DNA of 63,207 nt from an uncultured Lachnospiraceae bacterium (GTDB taxonomy: Bacteria > Bacillota > Clostridia > Lachnospirales > Lachnospiraceae), in assembly GCA_944381515.1 (NCBI GenBank), contig CALWLM010000035.1, positions 1 to 63,207 of the forward strand. The letters run 5' to 3'. The notes under the pieces are model-generated. The model did no database searches. It was not told the origin of the DNA and saw only the letters and a program-made list of their open reading frames with translations. The translations under genes and the position numbers were made by a program. This document shows, in pieces, positions 1-8,276 of this stretch (position 1 is its first letter; each line of letters starts with the position of its first letter).

Positions 1-131
1 GTCTGGTATCCGTTGTGACCCAGGCTACCGGCCACATGCAGCTGGGCGTGGCGATGATTTCTGTGCTGATCATTGCCGGTTATTTCGTGTTCCGCAAGGC
101 GGCCAAGCTCAATGCGAACCTGGAAAAATGA
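1..131 (+). CDS. C-terminal end of a membrane transporter, possibly MFS/UMF1-like (partial)
   Basis: Only the last 42 codons are present; the reading frame enters at base 3 and stops with TGA at 129-131. The fragment has one hydrophobic stretch (about residues 14-30) followed by a short basic tail. The sequence around TGHMQLGVAMISVL resembles the last helix of UMF1-type major facilitator permeases, but this rests on a short piece and is a tentative family call. A rho-independent terminator follows at 174-200, so this is the end of a transcription unit. Confidence 0.45.
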   Translation, partial: LVSVVTQATGHMQLGVAMISVLIIAGYFVFRKAAKLNANLEK

Positions 132-173
132 TTCGTAATTAACTTTACAGGCAGTGTGACAGATATCACAGAT

Positions 174-200
174 AAAAAGAGACCTTCCGGGTCTCTTTTT
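174..200 (+). terminator. Rho-independent terminator after the first gene
   Basis: AAAAAGAGACC, a four-base loop and GGTCTCTTTTT form a compact hairpin with a T run. The stem is flanked by A and T runs, so it can also end transcription of the minus-strand gene at 210-665. Confidence 0.85.
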
Positions 201-209
201 GCTGCTTGT

Positions 210-665
210 CTATTCTTTTGCGCAGCAGACGGGCGCCTCCTTCTTTCTCTCCTTCAGCTTCTTTTTGTAGGTTTTTCGCACCTCTCCGCAGACATTGTTT
301 TCAAAGAGCAGCCCGGCGGCAAACCAGGCCGGAGCGTAGTCCAAGCGGATCAGTCCGTCGATGTTCAACGGGGATTCGCTATAGTCCCAGGGACACATTC
401 CCAGTCGGCGCAGCAGCCACCCGGTGGTGTATTCTGCGGCGAAGATCATGCACATATATACGCTTCCTCTGAATACAATGTTTCTTTTGCACAGAAATTT
501 TCCCACAGGAGCCATGGCGGCGGCCATGCCGTAGATGGGGAACATCCACAGGGAAGTGTTGCCCATCATACGCCGGTCGCCGGTACGGCGATAATTGCCC
601 AGGCTGGTGGCGAAGAGCTCCATGGTCCAGCCGATCAGTCCGCATTTGATAAATTTGTTTTCCAT
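210..665 (-). CDS. Membrane protein of the CmpB-like putative ABC permease family
   Basis: This encodes 151 residues with three or four hydrophobic segments and a lysine-rich C-terminal tail (KKKLKERKKE). The motif CPWDYS, followed by N-x-D-G-x-I-x-L, is typical of the small Firmicutes family annotated as putative ABC transporter permease (ABC_trans_CmpB, PF06541). Its transport role is unproven and no ATPase lies nearby. The start at 665 has a GGGAGAGC ribosome site just upstream. It stands alone, convergent with the gene ending at 131, and shares the terminator at 174-200. Confidence 0.7.
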   Translation of the reverse strand: MENKFIKCGLIGWTMELFATSLGNYRRTGDRRMMGNTSLWMFPIYGMAAAMAPVGKFLCKRNIVFRGSVYMCMIFAAEYTTGWLLRRLGMCPWDYSESPLNIDGLIRLDYAPAWFAAGLLFENNVCGEVRKTYKKKLKERKKEAPVCCAKE

Positions 666-898
666 AGCATCCGCTCTCCCTTACATTGTTCTCCCTTATA
701 TTTTTTCCTCTAATTAGGGTATCCGGACGAAGGCGGATTCGCTGCGTCCCGATGGAAACAGTATGACCTGAGAGGCTTTCTTTTATACGGCAGGCCGCGT
801 TTTTTGCCGGGAAGATTTCTTTTTGCGCCGCTGGCGCGCCACCAGCGACATGCCCTCGCTGGCGGAAGCGGGCAGCCCTGATTTGTCGGAATTGCCAC
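666..898. other. Unassigned intergenic stretch
   Basis: No convincing gene, RNA or riboswitch fits here. The segment at about 770-890 is GC-rich. A short minus-strand reading of about 22 basic residues begins at an ATG near 858 but lacks a properly spaced ribosome site, so I do not call it a gene. No T-box core motif is visible despite the downstream pheA. Confidence 0.4.
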
Positions 899-927
899 TT
901 GAAATGAGGGAAGGAATTTATTACAAT
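899..927 (+). promoter_or_regulatory. Promoter of pheA
   Basis: TTGAAA (899-904) and TACAAT (922-927) are separated by exactly 17 bases and lie about 40 bases before the pheA start. Confidence 0.6.
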
Positions 928-965
928 TAAAAAATAACAGTGCCGCTAATCAGAAGGAGGGCGCA

Positions 966-2090
966 GTGGATTTACAGAAGCTGAGAGAGCAGATTGACGA
1001 GGTGGACAGCCAGCTGGTAGAGCTGTTTCAGAAAAGACAGCAGATTTGCCGGTCGGTGGCAGAGTATAAGATAGAAACGGGTAAGAGAGTTCTGGACCCG
1101 GAGCGGGAAAAAGAGAAGCTGGCGAAGGCGGAGGCTATGGTCTCTGATGATTTTGAGCGTCAGGGCGTGCAGGATATGTTCCGGCAGCTGATGGCGGTCA
1201 GCCGCAAGCTTCAGTATCGGATTCTGGAGGAACGGGGACAGGGACTGAAGCTGCCATTTGCGCAGATCGACGGACTGAAAAAGGATGCCCGCGTGGTATA
1301 CCAGGGAGTGCCCGGCGCTTACAGCGAGCAGGCGGCCCGGCGCTATTTTCCCGAGGCGGCAAGCCTTGCCCCGGTGCGTACCTGGGAGGACGCAATGAAG
1401 GCTATCAGTATCTGCGACGCAGATTATGCGGTGCTCCCCATTGAAAATTCCACAGCGGGAACGGTAAATGGAGTTTACGATCTTCTTGCTTTCTACGACA
1501 ATTATATTGTGGGAGAGATCTGTCTGAAGGTGGAGCATGCTCTTTTGGGGCTGCCGGGGGCCAGCCTGTCGGATATTCGCGTGGTCTATTCTCATCCTCA
1601 GGGGCTTATGCAGTGCGCCCGCTTTTTAAACCGTCATCCGGACTGGCGCAGAGTCAGCCTCAACAACACGGCCCTGAGCGCCAAAAAGGTGCGGGAGGAT
1701 GGGGATATCAGTCAGGCGGCTATTGCCAGCGCAGCGGCGGCCCAGCTGTACGGCCTTTCCATTTTGCAGGAAGGGGTTAATTACAGCGAGGCCAATACCA
1801 CCCGGTTCATTGTGGTAGCCGGACAGAAGGTTTTCACACGGCAGGCCGGCAAAGTCAGCATCTGCTTTGAGCTGCCCCATGAGAGCGGCAGTCTCTATTC
1901 TATCCTGTCCCATTTTATTTACAACGATCTGAACATGACCAAGATAGAATCCTGTCCCATCGCGGGCAAGAACTGGGAATATCGATTTTTTGTGGACTTT
2001 GAAGGAAATCTGTCGGATACCACCGTTATGGGAGCGCTGCGGGGAATCATGGAAGAGGTCAGCTATTTCAAAATCCTGGGAAATTACTGA
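966..2090 (+). CDS. pheA: Bifunctional chorismate mutase / prephenate dehydratase
   Basis: This cytosolic enzyme of phenylalanine synthesis converts chorismate to prephenate and then to phenylpyruvate. The 374 residues fit the fused P-protein: an AroQ chorismate mutase helical domain (about 1-85, LREQIDEVDSQLVELFQKR), a prephenate dehydratase domain (about 107-285, with YQGVPGAYSEQAA, LPIENSTAGTV and TTRFIV), and a C-terminal ACT domain (about 298-370, ELPHESGSLYSIL) that normally gives feedback control by phenylalanine. The GTG start is placed by an AGGAGG at 956-961. It has its own promoter at 899-927. Its stop codon lies inside a 9-base tandem repeat. Confidence 0.95.
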   Translation: MDLQKLREQIDEVDSQLVELFQKRQQICRSVAEYKIETGKRVLDPEREKEKLAKAEAMVSDDFERQGVQDMFRQLMAVSRKLQYRILEERGQGLKLPFAQIDGLKKDARVVYQGVPGAYSEQAARRYFPEAASLAPVRTWEDAMKAISICDADYAVLPIENSTAGTVNGVYDLLAFYDNYIVGEICLKVEHALLGLPGASLSDIRVVYSHPQGLMQCARFLNRHPDWRRVSLNNTALSAKKVREDGDISQAAIASAAAAQLYGLSILQEGVNYSEANTTRFIVVAGQKVFTRQAGKVSICFELPHESGSLYSILSHFIYNDLNMTKIESCPIAGKNWEYRFFVDFEGNLSDTTVMGALRGIMEEVSYFKILGNY

Positions 2091-2115
2091 TATATAAGAT
2101 ATATAAGATATATAA
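2089..2115 (+). repeat. 9-base tandem repeat (three copies) across the pheA stop codon
   Basis: GATATATAA is repeated three times exactly at 2089-2097, 2098-2106 and 2107-2115. The first copy begins inside the TGA stop of pheA (2088-2090). Confidence 0.9.
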
Positions 2116-2144
2116 GAGATTCGATGACAGAAAGGCGGTGCCCG

Positions 2145-2882
2145 ATGGCAAAACAAATCTGGAAAGCGGGCAATATGCTCTATCCGCTGCCGGTGGTGAT
2201 GGTGACGGTGGCGGGGCGCGACGGCCGGCCGAATATTATCACAGTGGCCTGGACCGGGACGGTCTGCACCAATCCGCCGATGCTCTCCATATCGGTGCGG
2301 CCGGAGCGCTATTCCTACGATCTTTTACGGGAGACGGGGGAATTTGCGGTTAACCTGACCACGGAAAAACTGGCCTATGCCACCGATTACTGCGGGGTCC
2401 GCTCCGGCAGGGATGTAGATAAATTCGCCGTTTTGGGGCTTACGCCGGAGAAGGCGGCCCATATCGGCGCGCCTCTGATCGGAGAAAGTCCGGTCAATAT
2501 CGAGTGCAGAGTGACGGAGCGCAGAGCCTGCGGTTCCCATGACCTTTTTCTGGCCGAGGTGCTCTGCGTCCATGCCGATGAGGCATACATGGATGAGAAA
2601 GGCCGTTTTGACCTGGCAAAGGCCAGGCCCATTGTATACGATCACGGCAGCTATTACGGCTTGGGACGAGCCCTGGGCCGTTTTGGCTTCAGCGTAAAAA
2701 AGCCGGAAGAGCCGCCCAGGTCCAAAGGGCCGTCTGGGTCCAAAACGCCGTCCGGAAAAACAGCTGGCGCAAAACAAGCCGGCGCAAAACCAACCGGCGC
2801 CAAACCATCCAGAAAATCCGAAAAGCGGGCGGCAAGAGGAAAGAGACCGGCAGGACGGACGAGGCCGGATATAAAAGCATGA
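2145..2882 (+). CDS. Flavin reductase family protein with a basic repetitive tail
   Basis: The first 185 residues or so form an FMN-binding split-barrel domain of the flavin reductase-like family (NMLYPLPVVMVTVAG, then T-x-A-W-T-G and E-x-A-V-N-L-T). Members bind FMN and either reduce flavin or transfer electrons; the physiological partner is unknown. The last 60 residues are a Lys/Pro/Gly/Ala-rich tail built from degenerate tandem units (KTAGA, KQAGA, KPTGA, KPSRK), unusual for the family. The start at 2145 is preferred over the in-frame ATG at 2124 because AGGCGG (2133-2138) is correctly spaced for it. It lies between pheA and purC without an obvious promoter. Confidence 0.85.
   Translation: MAKQIWKAGNMLYPLPVVMVTVAGRDGRPNIITVAWTGTVCTNPPMLSISVRPERYSYDLLRETGEFAVNLTTEKLAYATDYCGVRSGRDVDKFAVLGLTPEKAAHIGAPLIGESPVNIECRVTERRACGSHDLFLAEVLCVHADEAYMDEKGRFDLAKARPIVYDHGSYYGLGRALGRFGFSVKKPEEPPRSKGPSGSKTPSGKTAGAKQAGAKPTGAKPSRKSEKRAARGKRPAGRTRPDIKA
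2721..2801 (+). repeat. 18- and 15-base tandem repeats in the flavin reductase tail
   Basis: There are two 18-base units (2721-2738 and 2739-2756, TCCAAA..GCCGTC..GG). Three 15-base units follow (2757-2771, 2772-2786, 2787-2801), each a variant of AAACAAGCCGGCGCA, with a decayed fourth unit after them. Both unit lengths keep the reading frame. Confidence 0.85.
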
Positions 2883-2950
2883 TTTCGGCCGCCTTTGGCG
2901 GAGGAATATATAGCACCAGAGATACCATAAGAAAAGAGGAGTTGTAAGAG

Positions 2951-3655
2951 ATGAAAAAACTGGATTTACTGTATGAGGGTAAGGCCAAGAAGGTGTATCG
3001 TACCGACGATGAGGATGTCCTGATTGTGGATTATAAGGACGATGCCACAGCTTTCAACGGACTGAAAAAGGGTACTATCGTAGGCAAGGGTGTGATCAAC
3101 AACCGGATGACCAACCGTGTGTTCCAGATGCTGGAGAAGGAAGGCATTCCTACCCATTACATTGAAGAACTTTCTGATCGGGAGACCGCTGTGAAGAAGG
3201 TGGAGATCGTGCCTCTTGAGGTAATCGTTCGCAATGTTGCCGCCGGCAGCTTTTCCAAGAAGCTGGGTATTGAGGAGGGCAGAAAGCTTCTGTGCCCCAC
3301 CCTGGAGTTCAGCTACAAAAACGACGATCTGGGCGATCCCTTTATCAACTCCTACTATGCTCTGGCTCTGGGATTGGCCACGCAGGAAGAGATCGATGCC
3401 ATTACGAAGATGACCTTCAAAATCAATGAGGTGCTGAAAGCTTACTTTGCAGGCGCCGGCATCGAGCTCATCGACTTCAAAATTGAGTTCGGCCGTTATC
3501 ACGGACAGGTTATCCTGGCGGATGAAATTTCCCCCGATACCTGCCGCCTGTGGGATATCAATACCCATGAGAAGCTGGACAAGGACCGCTTCCGCAGGGA
3601 TATGGGCAACGTGGAGGATGCTTACAACGAAGTCTTCAGCCGTCTGGGCCTGTAA
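2951..3655 (+). CDS. purC: Phosphoribosylaminoimidazole-succinocarboxamide (SAICAR) synthase
   Basis: PurC joins CAIR and aspartate with ATP to form SAICAR, step eight of de novo purine synthesis in the cytosol. The 234 residues are the normal bacterial length. Visible family features are [10 protein letters not shown] at the N-terminus, [14 protein letters not shown] in the middle and the signature [13 protein letters not shown] near residue 195. GAGGAG nine bases before the ATG supports the start. It is the first gene of purC-purF-purB; purF follows after 32 bases. I see no purine riboswitch in the short leader. Confidence 0.96.
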   Translation: MKKLDLLYEGKAKKVYRTDDEDVLIVDYKDDATAFNGLKKGTIVGKGVINNRMTNRVFQMLEKEGIPTHYIEELSDRETAVKKVEIVPLEVIVRNVAAGSFSKKLGIEEGRKLLCPTLEFSYKNDDLGDPFINSYYALALGLATQEEIDAITKMTFKINEVLKAYFAGAGIELIDFKIEFGRYHGQVILADEISPDTCRLWDINTHEKLDKDRFRRDMGNVEDAYNEVFSRLGL

Positions 3656-3687
3656 GATTTCGCGGCCGGTATGAAAGAGACGGACAG

Positions 3688-5184
3688 ATGAAAGACTTTT
3701 GCTTTGACACAGAGCTGGAAAACGACGGGCTTCACGAGGAATGCGGCGTTTTCGGCGTTTATAATTTCGACGGAGGCGATGTGGCTCCGACGATTTATTA
3801 CGGGCTTTTTGCCCTGCAGCACAGAGGACAGGAGAGCTGCGGCATTGCCGTAAGCGATACCGCCGGCCCCAAGGGACGAGTAAGGACCGTAAAGGGAATG
3901 GGTCTGGTTCATGAGGTGTTTACGGAGGAGACCTTTGCTTCTCTGGGAGGCGGCAATATAGGCGTAGGGCATGTGCGTTATTCTACCGCCGGCGGCAGCA
4001 GCCGGGAGAATGCTCAGCCTCTGGTGCTCAATTATATCAAGGGTACGCTGGCTCTGGCTCACAACGGCAATCTGGTCAATACGCCGGAGTTAAGGCGGGA
4101 ACTGGAGCGGGATGGCGCGATCTTTCAGACGACTATCGACTCCGAGGTCATTGCCTATCATATTGCCAGAGCGAGGGTAAAGACAAAGACGGTGGAGGAG
4201 GCGGTGTCTCTGGCCATGAAGAAGCTGAAAGGAGCCTACTCTCTGGTTATCATGAGCCCCCGCAAGCTGATTGGAGCCAGAGATCCTTTTGGTTTTCGGC
4301 CTCTGTGCATCGGCCGCCGGGACAACACCTTTATTCTGTCTTCGGAGACGGCGGCCCTGGAGACGGTGGGAGCGGAATTTGTCCGCGACGTGCTGCCGGG
4401 AGAGATCGTCACGATCCGCGACGGGGAGATTTATTCCGATACCTCCATGTGCGGCATGAGCGGCCGGGTGTCCCACTGTATCTTTGAATATATTTATTTT
4501 GCCAGACCGGATTCTACCCTGGACGGAGTGAATGTATACCGCTCCCGCATTGCCGCAGGACGTTTTTTGGCCAAGGATCATCCGGTGGAAGCGGATTTGG
4601 TCACCGGGGTGCCGGAGTCGGGGACCGTGGCGGCTCTGGGATATTCCATGGAGTCGGGGATTCCCTACGGCACGGCCTTTGTAAAAAACAGCTATGTGGG
4701 GCGCACCTTTATTAAGCCGGGGCAGAAGAGCCGGGAGAGCAGCGTTCGCGTCAAGCTGAATGTGCTGAAAGAAGCGGTTTGGGGCAAGCGGGTGGTCATG
4801 ATTGACGATTCCATTGTCCGCGGCACTACCAGCGCCCGTATTGTGACGATGCTCAGAGAGGCCGGAGCAAAGGAGGTTCACGTCCGAATTTCGGCCCCGC
4901 CCTTTTTGCATCCCTGTTATTTCGGCACAGATATCCCCAGCGAGGATCAGCTTCTGGCAAGCGATAAGACCCTGGAGGAGATTTGCCGTTATATCGGAGC
5001 AGATACCCTGGGTTATCTGGGGGTAGAACGTCTGGGCGAGATGGCGGAGGGACTGCCTCTGTGCACCGCCTGCTTCACCGGCGATTATCCGCTGGAGCCT
5101 CCTACGGAGGATATTCGCGGAGAATTTGCCGACAAAGATTATTTTTCCAAGGAGGAGCCATTCCGATGCATGAGAAATATATGA
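3688..5184 (+). CDS. purF: Amidophosphoribosyltransferase
   Basis: PurF catalyses the committed purine step, forming phosphoribosylamine from PRPP and glutamine. The 498 residues begin with an 18-residue propeptide before Cys19 (HEECGVFGVY), the expected N-terminal nucleophile of the class II glutaminase after cleavage. The phosphoribosyltransferase half carries VVMIDDSIVRGTT (about residue 370). The C-terminal LCTACFTGDYP supplies the paired cysteines that ligate an Fe-S cluster in the Bacillus subtilis-type enzyme. The 3' end overlaps purB by 19 bases, so the two are probably translationally coupled. Confidence 0.96.
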   Translation: MKDFCFDTELENDGLHEECGVFGVYNFDGGDVAPTIYYGLFALQHRGQESCGIAVSDTAGPKGRVRTVKGMGLVHEVFTEETFASLGGGNIGVGHVRYSTAGGSSRENAQPLVLNYIKGTLALAHNGNLVNTPELRRELERDGAIFQTTIDSEVIAYHIARARVKTKTVEEAVSLAMKKLKGAYSLVIMSPRKLIGARDPFGFRPLCIGRRDNTFILSSETAALETVGAEFVRDVLPGEIVTIRDGEIYSDTSMCGMSGRVSHCIFEYIYFARPDSTLDGVNVYRSRIAAGRFLAKDHPVEADLVTGVPESGTVAALGYSMESGIPYGTAFVKNSYVGRTFIKPGQKSRESSVRVKLNVLKEAVWGKRVVMIDDSIVRGTTSARIVTMLREAGAKEVHVRISAPPFLHPCYFGTDIPSEDQLLASDKTLEEICRYIGADTLGYLGVERLGEMAEGLPLCTACFTGDYPLEPPTEDIRGEFADKDYFSKEEPFRCMRNI

Positions 5185-6596
5185 GTCCTCTGTCCGAGCG
5201 ATATGCCAGCAAGGAAATGCAGTATATTTTTTCGCCCGACAAGAAGTTTACTACCTGGAGAAAGCTGTGGATCGCGCTGGCGGAAGCCGAACGTGAGCTG
5301 GGACTGCCCATTACCGAAGAGCAGATTGAGGAGATGAAGGCGCACCAGAACGATATCAATTATGAGGAAGCAAAGGCCAGAGAGAAAGAGGTTCGTCACG
5401 ATGTGATGTCCCATGTTTATGCCTATGGGCTGCAGTGCCCGAAGGCAAAGGGAATCATTCATCTGGGCGCCACCTCCTGTTATGTGGGAGATAATACGGA
5501 CCTGATTATTATGACCGAGGGCCTGCGTCTGCTGCGGGAAAAGCTGATTAACGTGATAGCAGAACTGGCGCGGTTTGCCGATACCTGGAAGAGTCAGCCT
5601 ACCCTGGCTTTTACCCATTTTCAGCCGGCTCAGCCCACGACAGTGGGAAAGAGAGCCTGCCTGTGGATTCAGGAGCTTCTTTTGGATCTGGAGGATTTGG
5701 ACCACGTGATCGGGTCCATGAAGCTTCTGGGCTCCAAGGGAACCACCGGCACCCAGGCAAGCTTTCTGGAGCTTTTCGACGGAGATCATGAGAAATGCCG
5801 GATTCTGGACCAGAAAATTGCGGAGAAAATGGGCTTTTCCTCCTGCTATCCGGTGTCCGGCCAGACATACTCCCGCAAGGTGGATACCCGGGTGCTCAGC
5901 GTTCTGGCAGGTATCGCCTCCAGCGCGCACAAGTTTTCCAATGATATTCGTTTATTGCAGCATTTAAAGGAGATCGAGGAGCCCTTTGAGAAGAGCCAGA
6001 TCGGTTCTTCCGCCATGGCCTACAAGCGCAATCCCATGCGCAGCGAGCGCATCGCTTCTCTGGCCAATTATGTGATGAGCGACGTGATGAATCCCATGCT
6101 TACCGCTTCGACCCAGTGGTTTGAGCGGACGCTGGACGATTCGGCCAATAAGAGAATCAGCATCCCCGAGGCTTTCCTGGCAGTGGATGGTATTCTGGAT
6201 CTGTATCTGAATGTGGTGGACGGACTGGTGGTATATCCCAAGGTCATTGAGAAGCACTTAATGGCGGAGCTGCCCTTTATGGCCACGGAGAATATTATGA
6301 TGGATGCGGTCAAGGCCGGCGGAGACCGGCAGGAGCTTCATGAGAAAATCCGCACCCTGTCCATGGAAGCGGGCCGCCAGGTCAAGGCGGAAGGAAAAGA
6401 TAATAATCTTTTGGAGCTGATCGCCGCAGATCCGGCCTTTAATCTGTCTTTGGAGCAGCTTAAAGCGGCCATGGACCCCTCCCGTTATGTGGGCCGCGCT
6501 CCCCGGCAGGTGGAAGAATTCCTGCAGGAGACGGTGCATCCCCTTCTTCAGGAGAATGAGGCGGTGCTGGGACGCAGCGCCGAGATCAACGTATAA
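5166..6596 (+). CDS. purB: Adenylosuccinate lyase
   Basis: PurB cleaves SAICAR to AICAR and adenylosuccinate to AMP, releasing fumarate both times, so it serves the pathway begun by purC and the AMP branch served by purA. It has 476 residues, with the fumarase/aspartase superfamily signature S-S-A-M-A-Y-K-R-N-P near residue 280 and LGATSCYVGDN earlier. The ATG at 5166 is chosen for an AAGGAGG about ten bases upstream; an ATG at 5181 that overlaps the purF stop is the alternative. A strong terminator follows at 6659-6685. Confidence 0.95.
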   Translation: MHEKYMSPLSERYASKEMQYIFSPDKKFTTWRKLWIALAEAERELGLPITEEQIEEMKAHQNDINYEEAKAREKEVRHDVMSHVYAYGLQCPKAKGIIHLGATSCYVGDNTDLIIMTEGLRLLREKLINVIAELARFADTWKSQPTLAFTHFQPAQPTTVGKRACLWIQELLLDLEDLDHVIGSMKLLGSKGTTGTQASFLELFDGDHEKCRILDQKIAEKMGFSSCYPVSGQTYSRKVDTRVLSVLAGIASSAHKFSNDIRLLQHLKEIEEPFEKSQIGSSAMAYKRNPMRSERIASLANYVMSDVMNPMLTASTQWFERTLDDSANKRISIPEAFLAVDGILDLYLNVVDGLVVYPKVIEKHLMAELPFMATENIMMDAVKAGGDRQELHEKIRTLSMEAGRQVKAEGKDNNLLELIAADPAFNLSLEQLKAAMDPSRYVGRAPRQVEEFLQETVHPLLQENEAVLGRSAEINV

Positions 6597-6658
6597 AATC
6601 GGTCTTTAAACGTTCGTTTTCGTTTTGAATTCATAAGAGACAAAAAGACAAAGAAATA

Positions 6659-6685
6659 GCCCAGGCGATTGCCTGGGCCGTTTTT
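6659..6685 (+). terminator. Rho-independent terminator after purB
   Basis: GCCCAGGC, a short loop and GCCTGGGC form an 8-bp perfect stem followed by CGTTTTT. It closes the purCFB unit. Confidence 0.9.
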
Positions 6686-6727
6686 ATACCATAGCCATAG
6701 AAGACGGGTCAGCGCTTTTCGGCCGAG

Positions 6728-7102
6728 CTAGGGGGTAGGTCGTCCGGGAAGGCTATCTTTATGGTCTATGGAATCGCTTAGAATCTGCTCTCCCAGCTCA
6801 TGCTGCAGAGTGCGGAAAACAGTCTGCCGTCTGTCATCGGCTAAGCGATCAAGCTGCGACAGAAGAAATCTTTCCCCGGAAGAAAGAACGGGCAGATGGG
6901 AAAGGTCGGAGAGCCCTAATAAATAGTCCAAAGACACGTTGTAAACTTGGGCAAGAACAATCAGTGTCTTTAAACTGGGTTCGCGATGGCCCGTTTCGTA
7001 CTGGGTGTAGGCCATGCGAGAGATTGAGAGTGTCTTAGATAGAGCTTCCTGAGAATATCCAAATCGGTTACGGAGAAGCTTAAGTCGATCTGGCAGCAGC
7101 AT
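6728..7102 (-). CDS. XRE-family helix-turn-helix regulator
   Basis: A 124-residue DNA-binding protein. Residues about 5-60 form a Cro/C1-type helix-turn-helix (LRNRFGYSQEALSKTLSISRMAYTQYETGHREPS) followed by LIVLAQVYNVSLDYLLGLSD, the usual end of this fold. The remaining 60 residues are helical and may dimerise. The start at 7102 is set by AAAGGTGA nine bases upstream; a longer frame reaching 7156 lacks such a site. It diverges from the LysR gene at 7243. The target is unknown. Confidence 0.85.
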   Translation of the reverse strand: MLLPDRLKLLRNRFGYSQEALSKTLSISRMAYTQYETGHREPSLKTLIVLAQVYNVSLDYLLGLSDLSHLPVLSSGERFLLSQLDRLADDRRQTVFRTLQHELGEQILSDSIDHKDSLPGRPTP

Positions 7103-7242
7103 TTTCTTGTTCACCTTTCTATTAAATAAAACGAAGAGACGGGTGAGATGTAACACCCTTTCAGAAAAGTTATGTTTCTATTGCCAAAGGCAAGGAAAAG
7201 ATGGTAAGGTAAAGAGGAAGCAGCAGAGAAGGAGGCAGGACG

Positions 7243-8145
7243 GTGGATATCAATCTGGAGCAATACCGCGTGTTTTATCAGGTGGGACGCTGCGGCAGCG
7301 TTACGGCAGCGGCAAAGAAATTGTGCGTTTCCCAGCCTGCGGTGAGCCAGGCGGTCAGGCAGCTGGAACGGGAGCTGGGCAGCGAGCTTTTTGTCCGTAC
7401 GCCCAAAGGAGTACGACTGACCCAGGCGGGCGAGCTTTTGTACCGTTATGTATCGGAGGGGCTTTCGAGTATCCTGACCGGAGAGGAGGCTGTGCGTCGT
7501 CTGTGCAGTCTGGAGGACGGCGAGGTAAGGATTGGCGCCAGCGATATGACGCTGCGTTTTTTCCTGCTTCCTTTTTTGGAACGGTTTCATGAGGCATATC
7601 CGGGGGTCAAGGTCAAGGTGACAAATGGTCCTACGCCGGAGACGCTGGAGATTCTGGCGGCGGGAGGCATTGACTTTGGCGTGGTGACAACCCCCTCTCA
7701 GAAGATCCCCGAAAGCGGGTGGAGACCGGTGCGCCCGGTGCGGGACTGCTTTATTGCAGGCAGCCGTTTTGCGGAACTTAAAGACCGGGTGCTCCGCTAC
7801 AGAGAGCTGGAGAAGCTGCCCTTCATCTGTCTGGAGAAAAACACCAGCAGCCGCCGTTTCCTGGATGAATACCTGGCAAAGCGGCGGGTGAGCCTTACGC
7901 CGGAATTCGAGCTGGCCACCAGCGATATGATCGTACAGTTCGCCGCGAGAAACTTAGGCATCGGCTGTGTGGCGGAGGATTTTGCCGCAGAGGAGATCCA
8001 AAAGGGACATGTGTTTGCCCTTACGCTGGAAGAAGAGCTGCCGGTCCGGCAGATGTGCGTAGTCGCCGACAGCCGGCTTTCACTGTCTCCGGCGGCCCGC
8101 AGGCTTCTGGAGATGATGGCCGGGGAGGAACCGCAGCCAGAGTGA
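7243..8145 (+). CDS. LysR-family transcriptional regulator
   Basis: The 300 residues have an N-terminal winged helix-turn-helix (about 1-60, FYQVGRCGSVTAAAKKLCVSQPAVSQAVRQLE) and a periplasmic-binding-protein-like effector domain (about 88-290). The start is GTG, supported by GGAGG at 7231-7235. It is divergent from the XRE gene and followed by purA 131 bases downstream. purA has its own promoter, so regulation of purA by this protein is possible but not shown. The effector is unknown. Confidence 0.9.
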   Translation: MDINLEQYRVFYQVGRCGSVTAAAKKLCVSQPAVSQAVRQLERELGSELFVRTPKGVRLTQAGELLYRYVSEGLSSILTGEEAVRRLCSLEDGEVRIGASDMTLRFFLLPFLERFHEAYPGVKVKVTNGPTPETLEILAAGGIDFGVVTTPSQKIPESGWRPVRPVRDCFIAGSRFAELKDRVLRYRELEKLPFICLEKNTSSRRFLDEYLAKRRVSLTPEFELATSDMIVQFAARNLGIGCVAEDFAAEEIQKGHVFALTLEEELPVRQMCVVADSRLSLSPAARRLLEMMAGEEPQPE

Positions 8146-8188
8146 ACAGGAATAAGTATATTTTATGCCGAATATAAATAACATTGAT

Positions 8189-8217
8189 TTTACTTATGTT
8201 CAATCGTGCGGTATGCT
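8189..8217 (+). promoter_or_regulatory. Probable promoter of purA
   Basis: TTTACT (8189-8194) and TATGCT (8212-8217) have a 17-base spacer. The flanking sequence holds an imperfect inverted repeat (GAACA..ATAAGTA near 8145 and ACTTATGTTC near 8193) that could bind a regulator. Confidence 0.5.
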
Positions 8218-8276
8218 GAATATGTATTGAGTCAATATAGCCGGCGGCAGCCGGGACGAAAAAGGAGGCCATGGGA

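Noticed and set aside
710-898. 62-codon minus-strand frame upstream of pheA
   Set aside because: No ribosome site, no recognisable motif and low-complexity basic/proline composition.
2883-2950. Purine riboswitch before purC
   Set aside because: Only 68 bases lie between genes, and no purine aptamer core is visible.
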